Assembly: GCA_033557465.1 (NCBI GenBank)
Contig: CM066031.1
Location: 1,070,968,444 to 1,071,032,443, forward strand
DNA length: 64,000 nt
Reading direction: 5' to 3'
From: Ichthyophis bannanicus
Taxonomy: Eukaryota > Chordata > Amphibia > Gymnophiona > Ichthyophiidae
The position numbers and the translations under genes are program-made. Of the stretch, positions 43,600 through 53,449 are shown piece by piece. The first letter of the stretch is position 1, and the number at the start of each line of letters is the position of its first letter. The notes beneath the pieces are model-generated. The model was not told the DNA's origin. It did no database searches and worked only from the letters and a program-made list of their open reading frames with translations.

Positions 43600-44195
43600 T
43601 GCTAGCCTCACCTTGCACTGTCATTTCTCAGCTCATATTCAGAAGTGATTTTCTTGTCAAGGCGGTTACATGAGATACATACAAGTTTGATTTACGATAT
43701 TTTACATCTATTGTCCAGGCCGTTTTTAATAATATGGCTGGACTATTATAAATGGGTTATGCTTTGGGCTGGCTGAAAATCAGATGAATAAATTTCTGTT
43801 GATTAAAATTCAGCTGCTTGTTCGCTTGCATGTTGCGGTTGGTGGAATCGCATTTTGTCTTTACTGAGAAAGCTTCAGTGAGTGCCAGCAAGAGTTACAT
43901 TTAAAGCTCTTAGGATGGCTTTTAAATATTGGTGTGGTATTACTCCAGATTATTTAGCATGACATCTTAGTAATTATGTATGAGGTCGTGTTCTGCATTC
44001 CTGTAATGTACTCCTTCACAGAAGATATTCAGATTAGTCGCAACCCAAAACAAATGTCTTTTGTTAGTCGTTCTGTTATAATGGAGCAAACTTTCCAGAG
44101 AAATCAGGCAAACTGAGCCAATAATCTCTTTTAGTTGACTCCTAAAAGTTTAGCTGTTTTAAATCTGTTCTGCAAGCCTGGCAGGTTTCTGCTGT
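43600..44195 (+). pseudogene. Old LINE RT C-terminal remnant
   Basis: On the plus strand, around 43880-43960, the reading VTFKALRMAFKYWCGITPDYL fits the L2/CR1 C-terminal block (F-K-L-L...-YKCL-G--P-YL). Further pieces up to 44190 fit the block ending in a Phe-rich segment. It is heavily decayed with several stops, so family and boundaries are uncertain. Confidence 0.4.
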
Positions 44196-44603
44196 TTTCT
44201 CATAAGAACATAAGATATGCCATACTGGGTCAGACCAAGGTCCATCAAGCCCAGTATCCCATTTCCAACAGTGGCCTATCTAGGTCATAAGTACCTAGCA
44301 GTTTCCCAAAAAGACACAGATTCCTCAATGCTTTTATTGGGTCAAGCATTGATATCCCATGTCCCTTTTAATGGTTTATGGACCTTTCCTCCAGGAACTT
44401 GTCTAAACCTTTTTTAAACCCAGCTACACTAACAGCTTTTATTACATCCTCCAGTAACAAATTCCAGAGTTTGATTACACGTTGAGTGAAAAAAATATTT
44501 TCTCTTATTATTAAATAGGTTACCCTGTAGCTTCATTGCATGTCCCCTAGTCTTTTTATATTCTGATGACGTAAACAATCAATCTATGTTTACCTGTTCC
44601 ACT

Positions 44604-46067
44604 TGTCATGGTGGCACCCCTGGTGGCCAATGGCGGTAAGGGCACGCTACACATCACACTTATTTTTCAAGGAGCGTGGGGTATTTTAAGGCCAAAATGG
44701 AGGTTGGTCTTTAGGTATTTCAGCTCCTTGTGAGAACACAATGATTAAACCACGAGTGTAGGGAAACAAGGCTTTTATTTCCCCTCTTTGACAGGGTATT
44801 TCCCCTCTGTTCCAGGGTTCATTAAGACAAATGGAAATTAGAGTGTCCTTCTTTATAAAGGTTCCAGTAATAAATAGATACACCAGTTGTTGATCTCTTC
44901 ACAATTAGTGCAAGGGATAAATGGAGGAATTCAATTCATTCCTGGGTAAAACAACTAATCAAGGCTTCTTCTTATTTACAATGTCGCTATGGATTCCAGG
45001 CTAGTAGCCATACACAAACTACAATCCATAGCTTCCTCTTGAGGAATGGGAATAGTGTTTGCATTTTCTATTTCCATAAATTCTGCCTCACTACTTTCCC
45101 CCTCAGAGCACACGCTGTCCCTGGCAGTTACAGCTTTACATAGACTGTCTCTGGTATCTTGCCTCCAATAAGACTGTGCTTTAAAGTCTCTTAGTAGTTC
45201 TTCAAACCACTCTGGTTTCTTTCCTCTTCTTATAAAGTGAGTTTTACTTTTAGCAGTGCTTTTAGGAGTTAAGCTTTCATTAGCAGGAATAAAACTTTCG
45301 TACCTTGAGTTTCTGTAGCTGAAAGCTCTGGAGCCTTCTCTCTCATGCACGTCTCTGTGACAACGTGTTTTCTGTCATTAGCTTCTGGGCAATGCTGGAC
45401 TTCCTGAAAGCTTAATAAAACCTGGTGCGGATTCTCCAGCTCTATGCTTCAGTGACACAGTAGCTTTGTTAGAAACTCCTTCCCTTCTGGTACCTGGTAA
45501 AACTTGTTCAGCATACTCCAATGCCTGCAGGCTTTCCTCCAAGCCTGGCTCTCTGGCTCTCTGTATATGTCTTTCAGCTTTGGACTCAGGAACATTGCTT
45601 AAGCAGGGAGTGGCATACCCTCCAGCCTGACTGCTTTCCTTAGCAGACTCCCTCTGAACAGCAGCTCTCGTAGCTGGGCCCCTCTGAACTCTACCTCTGT
45701 GGATTCTGTCCTTGTGGGCTTGCTCAAGGAGGATTCCTTCCTTCAGGTCTCTCCTTCCTTCTTCAGCCGTAATCCTTGTTCCTTCTCTTCCTGCTGCTCC
45801 AGCTCCTTCTGTGTCTGCGTCTGTGTCTGTGTCTCCTTCTACGTCTGCTTTGCTAGCATTAAGCTTCCGTTTATAAAGGGATCTTCCCTTTGAATCACCC
45901 GGGCTCATTTCCAGGTGCAACTGGTTAGATCTCCTAGCCTCATTAACTTCTGTAGAATCACTCCTGCCCCCTCTAGCTGTGCTTTTAGGTAATTGCACAC
46001 CTAGAGCTCTGTGAAAAACAAAGTTTCTTTTCAACTCTGCAACTTTATTGGCACCAGCCTCATGACA
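44604..46067 (-). mobile_element. 1.5-kb TGT...ACA element, copy 2
   Basis: The termini TGTCATGG and CATGACA are identical to those of copy 1, and the 4-bp duplication is cact (44600-44603 and 46068-46071). At 1464 bp it differs from copy 1 by lacking the 51-bp tail insertion, by a short duplication near 44790-44815 and by length differences in the hexamer-like acidic tract. Its insertion into CR1-B, versus L2 for copy 1, proves independent transposition. Confidence 0.75.
44976..46067 (-). pseudogene. Uncharacterised protein of the 1.5-kb element, copy 2 (one nonsense codon)
   Basis: On the minus strand one frame of exactly 364 codons runs from the terminal repeat itself (CHEAGANKVAELKRNF) to TAA at 44976, broken only by a TAA at 45378-45380 where copy 1 has a Tyr codon. 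The first internal Met is in LEMSPGDSKGRSLYKRK, about 66 codons in; alternatively the upstream part is reached by splicing or by transcription from outside. An acidic tract (VEGDTDTDADTEGAG) replaces the longer tract of copy 1. The C-terminus is KPEWFEELLRDFKAQSYW, then ENANTIPIPQEEAMDC. About 370 bp of non-coding DNA follow. No known domain is visible. Confidence 0.58.
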
Positions 46068-46071
46068 CACT

Positions 46072-48306
46072 CCATTCATTAATTTATTGACCTCTATCAT
46101 ATCTCCCCTCAGCCGTCTCTTTTCCGGGTGAAGAGCCCTAACCTTTTTAGCCTCTCTTTATAGGAGTATTCTTCCATCCCCTTTACCATTTTGGTGGCTC
46201 TTCTCTGTACCTTTTCAAATAACGCTATATCATTTTTAAGATACGGAGACCAGAATTGCACACAATATTCAAGGTGTGGTCGCACCATGGAATGATACAG
46301 AGGCATTATAATATCCTTTGTTTTATTTTCCATTCCTTTCCTTATGATACCTAGCATTCTTCTGCTCTCTTGGCCGGTGCTGCACACTGGGCAGAGCGTT
46401 TTAATATGTTATCCACAATGATGCCTAAATCTTTTTCCTGGGTGGTGGTTCCCAATGTGGAACCTTGCATTGTGTAACCATAGTTTGGGTTGTTCTTTCC
46501 TAGGTGCATAACTTTGCACTTGTCCACATTAAATTTCATCTGCTATTTGGATGCCCAGTCTTCCAATTTATCAAGATTCTCTTGCAATTTTCCACAATCT
46601 TTTTTGGTTTTAACAACTTTAAATAGTTTTGTGTCATCTGCAAATCTGATAACCTCACTCATTATTCCCTTTTCCAGGTCATTTATGAATATGTTAAAAA
46701 GCAGCAGACCCAGCACAGATCCCTGGGGTGCACCACTATTCACCTTTTTCCATTGGGAAAATTGGCCATTTAGCCCTACCCTCTGCTTTTTATCTTGTAA
46801 CCAGTTCTTGATCCACAATAATATATCACCTCCTATCCCATGACTTTTTAATTTTGCTAAAAGTATCTAATGAGGGACCTTGTCAAAGGCTTTATGAAAA
46901 TCCAGATACACTATATCAACTGACTCACCTTTGTCTACCTGTTTATTCACACCTTCAAAAAAGCATAACAGATTAGTAAGACAAGATCTTCCTTGTCTAA
47001 AGCCATGTTGGCTGTCTCCCATTAAGCCATGACTATCTACATGCTGAGTAATTTTGTTCTTTATGAAGGTTTCTACCATTTTTCCTGGTACTGACATCAG
47101 GTTCACCGGTCTGTAGTTTCCCGGATCACCCCTGGAACCCTTTAAAAAAAATTGGCGTTACATTGGCGACCCTCCAATCTTCAGGTATTACAGATGATTT
47201 TAATGATAGTTCACGGATTACTAATAGCAGGTCTGCAATCTCATATTTCAGTTCTTTCAACACCCTTGGATGTACGTATACCAACCAGCCCAGATGATTT
47301 GCTACTCTTCAGTTTATCAAATAGTTGTAATACATCTTCCCAGTGTAGCGATATTTCTTTCAATTCTTCTGCAGCATCACCTTTAAATACCACTTCAGTC
47401 ATGGGTAACATCCCTACATCTTCCTCAGTAAAGATCGAAGCAAAGAATTCATTCAGTCTCTCCGCTATAGCCTTGTCCCCTCTTACTGCCCCTTTTATCC
47501 CTCTATCATCTAATGGTCCAACTGACTCTTTCACAGATTTTTTGCTATGAATATAGTTGAAAAAGTCTTTATTATATGTTTTTTCTTCCACAGCAAGTTT
47601 CTTCTCAAATTTTCTCTTTGCCTGCTTTATCAATGCCTTGCATTTAACTTGCCAGTGCTTGTGCTGTTTCTAGTATTCATCATTTGGCTCTTTTTTCCAT
47701 TTCCCAAATATGCTTTTTTGGCAACAACGGCCTCTCTGACCTCACCTTTAAACCATGCTGAAAGTTTTTTGGACTTCCTTCCACTTTTCTTAAAGCGTGG
47801 AATACAGCTGGTCTGGGCTTCCAAGATAGTATTTTTAAAAACCACCCAAGCTTGATGTAAGTATTTAACCTTTGCAACTGCTCCTTTTAGTTTTTTCTTA
47901 ACTATTTTCCTCATTTTATCATAGTCTCCCTTTTGAAAGTTAAAAGGTAGTAATGTGGATTTCCTTACCATTCCTCCTCCATTAATTAAATCAAATGTGA
48001 TCATGCTATGATCACTATTGCCAAGTGGCCCCTACACCCTTATCTCTTGCACCAGATCTGGTGTTCCATTAAGGACTAAGTCCAAAATGGCTTCCCCCCA
48101 CTGCCATCGCCTTCCCCTTTTTACATGGAATTTCAATCCATAGAGATTCTACAGCAAATCTTGTTTCCTGTAAAACTTTAATCCTTTGAGTCTCAATGCC
48201 CTCTCTAACATAGAGCTCAACCCCTCCACCAATTTGATCAGCTCTATCATTACGATATCGTTTGTACCCAGGTATCACAGTGTCCCACTGGTTATCCTCC
48301 TTCCAC
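46072..48306 (-). pseudogene. CR1-B ORF2, endonuclease fragment to RT (broken)
   Basis: Minus-strand frames read the endonuclease part GYKRYRNDRADQIGGGVEL and SLWIEIPCKKGKAMAVGG, where the middle of the endonuclease (with GDFN) is missing. Then come SDHSMITFDLINGGG, SGRKSKKLSAWFKGEV, KSSGLVGIRTSKGVE and GFRQGRSCLTNLLCFF. The RT core is IVYLDFHKAFDKVPH (motif A intact), SGAPQGSVLGLLLFNIF, FADDTKLFKVV (FADD), RPHLEYCVQFWSPYL and RRATKMVKGMEEYSYK. Frameshifts occur near 46380, 46540, 46860 and 47240. Confidence 0.83.
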
Positions 48307-48470
48307 TATGTAAAAAGGGGAAGGTGATGGCAGTAGGGGTGTACTATCGACTGCCTGGCCAGAATGAACAAATGGATGATGAAATATTCAAAGAAATCAG
48401 GGAAGCTAACAAAAGTTACAGAACGGTAATAATATTTCAATTACACCAGTATTGACTCTGTTTGTATACT
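48307..48470 (+). mobile_element. CR1-B endonuclease fragment in opposite orientation
   Basis: Plus-strand reading CKKGKVMAVGVYYRLPGQ and NEQMDDEIFKEIREANKSY is the endonuclease segment absent from the adjacent minus-strand copy, here inverted. About 25 bases (aaaaaggggaaggtgatggc) occur in both parts. It is a local inversion or an independent fragment. Confidence 0.75.
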
Positions 48471-49538
48471 ATTGTTTTAATTTTCTTGCATTTTGAATGT
48501 AATTTAGATTTTGTTGGTATGGGATATTCAGTTTTATTTTTTATATGTAGTATCTGTGTTTCATTTTCACTTGTCATTTTTGTGTATGTAGTGTGTTGGT
48601 CATGCTTTGACCAAGATATTGTGATCACTTTCAAACTTATACTGGTAGGAATGGATTAGAAATGTAAATAAAAATAAGTAACTAAATGCCTCTTCACTCC
48701 TTTCTCTCTCATCTCTCCTTCTGATTCATTCAGGTTTCTCTCTTTTCCATTCAGAGGTTCCTCTCTGCTTACTCCCTCCATTTTCCTCTACCCCCTTCAG
48801 ATTCTTCTCTGTTCCCCTCCTCTGCCTGAGCTGTCTCTCTATCCTGAGTTCCTTTAAATCTCCTATATTTCTCTACCAGTTTCTTCCTCATTCTGCTTGC
48901 CCCTTAGATTCTTTTCCATATATCTCTTCTTTCATCTCCCCAGTTTCTTTTTCATCTCTCTTTTCAGGTTCCTTTCAATTTCTTGGGACTCAGTGCTATG
49001 GGAAGAGAATTGGCAAGACAACAGGACAGGGGAACAGTGAGCAAATACGCTTTGTCCTTATTGCTTCTCCCCTGTGGTGCTCCCTTCCCTCGTAATCAAG
49101 AAGCAAAGAAGGGAGAGAAGGAGTGAGTGCAGAGACTGGGAGTGGATACTTACTATGTCCCCATGCTTCTGGCCTACCATCACGACAAGCTATCTGGCTG
49201 CCAAGGAAGGTGGTAGGCGGAGGAAGGTCGGAGCATGAAGGTCAGTTTCATAGACACGGTGAGGTCCCTATTCAAAAATTTAATCAGCAGCAAAGAGGAC
49301 TAGGTGAATTTACTGCTTGTCTTTATCTGGATAATCAGTATCGCTTGTCTAGTTAAATTTATCTCTTCAAAATTTGAGGCCAGATTAGATGTGGCTGGAA
49401 TTCCCAAGCTTAGTTCTTTTAATAAAACTAATGGTAATTCACAATCTTCTCCCTCCCTTCTTCCTACCTGTAATGAAATGCTGTTCAGGGGCTGACATTC
49501 CACAACAGGACCCCTCCTGCTTCCCAGGAAAACAATTA
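48471..49538. other. AT-rich, then pyrimidine-rich low-complexity DNA
   Basis: A tail-like aaatgtaaataaaaataa lies near 48660. From 48690 to 48985 the plus strand is mostly C and T with cttctct and tctcct words, similar in kind to 63570-63890. The rest has no gene that I can see. Confidence 0.4.
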
Positions 49539-50107
49539 CAGGCTAGATTTACTAGCTTACTTTAATGTGCATTAATTTGAATTTCATGCATATTATTGCA
49601 GTTAAAGGGGCAGGTTTACTTAAGTAAGGTAAGTTTGTGAACTTACCACGCATTGGGAATGATAGCTAGCATGTGGCATGTGGTACTCTCGATGATGTGT
49701 CCAGCATATCCCCCTGCACTTACCTCACTGAAAAGTACGTCACTGTTCACAATTAACACGGGGGGGGGGGGGGGTTATATGTTAACAGCAACATTGTCAG
49801 CACAAGAAAATTACCCTCAAGCTAACCACAATTCACTCTCTATCCCTAACCCGCACCATTCCCCACCCCATTGTATGCTAAGCAATTAGCATGGGATTTT
49901 TACCTTGCTCACTGTTTTAGCACACAGTTGCATTTACCATGGTCCCGTGCTAACTGCTTAACACTCCCTGTGGTAAACATTACTGCACTTGGCTGGTCCC
50001 AGGATAATAACGAGACCTGTATTAAATAACACATTAAATCACATTAAGATCCATATATGTGCAATAACACACCTCAACACATTAATGCAGTTTAGTATAT
50101 CAGGCCC
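49539..50107. mobile_element. Possible non-autonomous hAT-like element (tentative)
   Basis: The left side caggctagatttactagctt and the inverse of the right side (agggcctgatatactaaact) resemble each other, and both continue with aatgtgcatta/aatgtgttg-like sequence. That suggests imperfect terminal inverted repeats of a 570-bp MITE. The interior has a 16-base G-run at about 49758-49773. I could not define a target duplication. Confidence 0.35.
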
Positions 50108-51847
50108 TAAAGTTGCAAGAGTGGCCCAACAGCCCACTGGGAAATTTCAATCTCTTCCTCTTCTCCAATAAGAAATAAAAGTATTCTGGAACACTGCTTC
50201 CCAATTCTAGCCTCCCGATATTTAAAATAAAACTCCTGCATCCAGGACCCCTCCTATGCATTTCCCCACTGTCCCAAACTTTCCGAACCCACCATAGAAA
50301 ACCAACGAAGCTGGGAGAAGGTAAAACCTGGGGTATCAGAGGGGACCAACTTGGACTATCAGAGTCATCTGGATGCAAGATAAGTGCATTTCACTTCTAG
50401 AAGGCAGCACCATGGTATCCAGCACTCACGTATGCTATCAATGGAAGCTTGCCATGCAATCACATGAGTCCACAGTGGACCTGCAAGATGCTAGAATGGA
50501 TCTCCTAAATTAACCTCTCTCTCTCTCTGCTAGATACCCATGCCTGAATTACGCAGTCTGCTTGAGGAGGTTCAGGACAACATGGAGCAGGAAACACATC
50601 AGTACCGAGCCCTCACAAAAGCCTTTCCATTCTGTCATTGCCACATGTATACATATAACCAATGCATTCCTTGGCCATGGCTCTGCCTCTAGAGCCATAT
50701 TTACTACCAAGCAGCTGACTGAAAGCAATTCCATCACAGGCTAGCCTTTGGAATAATGCTTTCACATTAACCACAATTAGCTACAGGTTACAACCTCTTC
50801 TGCCAAAACCTCTATACAGTCTCTGGAATATTCACAACATTGGTTACTGTATCTCCCCTCATCTCCACACACTACAGCTTCTTCCATGCTTATCTTTCAG
50901 GAGCCATATCCAAACCACTCTACTACCTGACAACACAGCCAGCCTCATAAAATCTAAATCTATGGCCCAGTGACTATACGACTCAACTATACGATCTCCA
51001 CAATACCTAACCCCCATCCATCATCAGCCAGTCAGAGTTAAAAGTATCTGTCATGATATAAGAGGACTGTGTAGTGTCTGATGATGCACATTAATGTTTT
51101 ACACCCCTCCCCCCCAGCTGAGGCCACTTTAAAAAAAAGTTCCAATCACTGAAGTTTTGGCTGGTGCTTACAGCTCCCTTCATTCTCAAGCTGCTGTGCT
51201 TACTTAGGGTGCTGGTCTAAAGAGATCAGTCATGAAGGCAAATCTGGGGGACCTTTCCACTGCACCTAACATTTTTTTGGCAGCCCCTGGTGCTAGCATT
51301 TGGGTCTGGATCTTCTTCTGGGCCGAGGGAGGGGACCATTTAAGTTAAATGTCTTTCCCACAGTCTGGGACTCTCTGCACCTGCTTCTCGAGCATCCATT
51401 GTGTTAGTGATTGGGACCGAGAGGAGGCAATTTAGAACTCTGTGCTCTTTCCCATGCTCCAGTTTGCATTGATTTGGGTGCAGTGTCTGTGGTGCCAACC
51501 CTAGTGGTCCATCTGGGGGTTGGGCCATTTTGAGGTCCCCATGATTCAGCTCATTCTCAAAGCAGTCTTCTCCAGCCCTTTTGCCTGAAGCAGTGTTCTT
51601 GGATGAGGAAACCTCTGGAAATCGGTGCCTGAGACTGAAATTGGAACCTGTGACCAGTCAACTCTCCCAATCATGCGCTGGACATAGTGTTGATTGCAAG
51701 CTGCTTCTTCTACATTTCTCTTCTGCCTGGCAAGTCCCTGGAGGTCTGACCCACCAGCGCCGTCAACTGTGGATTCTATGGGGTAGGGGATTTCTCCTCC
51801 AGAACCACTCTTGCTCTAGGCTGCCATGGGACTCTCAACAAGGTCCT
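50108..51847. other. No assignable gene
   Basis: A (CT)n stretch at about 50513-50530 followed by tgctag resembles a splice acceptor, after which the plus strand reads MPELRSLLEEVQDNMEQETH, a possible coiled coil. I do not recognise it and it ends soon. A C-run lies near 51109. The remainder, up to the inverted CR1-B 5' end, is unassigned. Confidence 0.3.
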
Positions 51848-52880
51848 CTGTCATCTGCAGATTTGACTACCTCACTCGTTATTCCTATTTCATAAATGAC
51901 CTGGAAAGTGGAATAACGAGTGAGGTAATCAAATTTGCAGATGACAGAAAATTATTCAAAGTTGTTAAAACTCATGAGGATTGTGAAAAACTGCAAGAAG
52001 ACCTTGATAAATTGGAAGACTGGGCATCCAAATGGCAGATGAAATTTAATGTGGACAAGTGCAAAGTTATGCACCTAGGAAAGAACAACCCAAACTATGG
52101 TTCCACATTAGGAACCACTACCCATGAAAAAGATTTAGGTGTCATCTTGGATTACATACTGAAACCCTCCGCCCAGTGTGCAGCGACGGCCAAGAAAGCA
52201 AATAGAATGCTAGGAATAATAAGGAAAGGAATGGGGAATAAAACAATGGATATTATAATGCCTCTGTATCGTTCCATAGTGAGACTGCACCTTGACTATT
52301 GTGTGCAATTCTGGAATATAACATTATTAGAAAAGATACAGAGAAGATCCACCAAAATGGTAAAGGGGTGGAAGGATACCCCTATGAAGAGAGGCTAAAA
52401 AGGTTAGGGCTCTTCAACCTGGAAAAGAGACGGCTGAGGGGAGATATAATAGAAGTCTATAAATTAATGAATGGAATGGAACAGGTAAATGTAAATCGAT
52501 TGTTTACACCATCAAAATACAGAAAGACTAGGGGACATGCAATGAAGCTACAGTGTAACCTATTTAAGACTAATAAGAGAAAATATCTTTTTACTCAATA
52601 TGTAATCAAACTCTGAAATTCACTTCTGGAGATGTAGTAAAAGCTGTTAGTGTAGCCGGATTTAATAAAGATTTGGACATGTTTTTGGAGGAAAGGTCCA
52701 TTAACCATTATTAAAGGGGACACGGGAAATCCATTGCTTGCCCCAGTACAAGCATTGTGGAACCTGTGTCTTTTGGGGAAACAGTCAGGTACTTGTGACC
52801 TAGATTGGCCACTGCTGGAAACAGGATACTGGGCTTGATGGACCTTGGTCTGACCCATTATGGCACATGTTATGTTCTTA
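51848..52880 (+). mobile_element. CR1-B 3' part with a short inverted 5' end
   Basis: 51848-51885 is the reverse complement of 51910-51947 (36 of 38 positions), both from the region before and at the FADD box, with 24 bp between. From 51890 the element is in plus orientation through the RT C-terminus and 3' UTR, ending ttatgttcttaagg at about 52880. The inverted 5' end is like products of twin priming. Confidence 0.85.
51890..52700 (+). pseudogene. CR1-B ORF2, RT C-terminal part (broken)
   Basis: The frame contains YFINDLESGITSEVIKFADD (catalytic FADD followed by RKLF where TKLF is usual), [39 protein letters not shown], then after a shift [20 protein letters not shown] and [19 protein letters not shown], ending near 52700. 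The VRPHLEYCVQFW block reads [12 protein letters not shown], and a gap follows where a segment of about 15 bp is missing. Confidence 0.8.
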
Positions 52881-53449
52881 AGGATTTTAGTGTACTTTCT
52901 TACCTCATTGTGCCTATTTTGCACTATTGTTCAGTTTTTCTCAGCTCTCTCTTGCTCGTCTCCATAACTAACTGCAACTTTACTTCTACTATCTGGCCTG
53001 TCTGTGGAGGCTAGGTTCACATTTAATTCAATACCTATCCTGTCTCCATTGCTGCTGAGTTGAAAACGTTTAGCTTTCTCTGCTCTAATCTACCTGAATG
53101 ACTAACCCCTACCCCCGCTGCTGAGGTATTGTATAGCCCCTTTTCCTGTCGTCCACATGCTTTTAGCTCTGTTTGACTCTCTCTCCTCTAGGAAGAGAAC
53201 TGCTCCATTGCAAGCTCTGCTGGGACGTTGAATCTGCTGGCTTTTGTGAGTCCTGTCTGCCTCGCTCCATATATTTATTTATTTATCATTATTAGTGTGT
53301 TCTCTTACCTCTTTGTGTCTTTTTTGCACTTTTGTTCAGCTTTTCTCAGCTGAATAACTTATAACCCACCCTCTTCTCCTTTGCCCACCTACCCCCTGGC
53401 ACTCGGTCTCTTATAGCTGTCTTCTGCTCATTACCTCACTTATTCACAG

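Larger units (their letters stand above)
44201..48306 (-). mobile_element. CR1-B, minus strand, split by the 1.5-kb element
   Basis: The 3' end is at 44201 (cataagaacataag on the plus strand). 3' UTR and the last coding blocks reach 44603, then after the 1.5-kb insertion (44604-46067) ORF2 continues from 46072 to about 48306, where the endonuclease breaks off. The uninterrupted family sequence (cctgttccactccattc) confirms the insertion point and its cact duplication. Confidence 0.87.

Noticed and set aside
27580..46067. Assembly duplication as the source of the two 1.5-kb copies and two L2 copies
   Set aside because: The copies differ by indels and substitutions and have different target duplications and host elements, so they are independent insertions.
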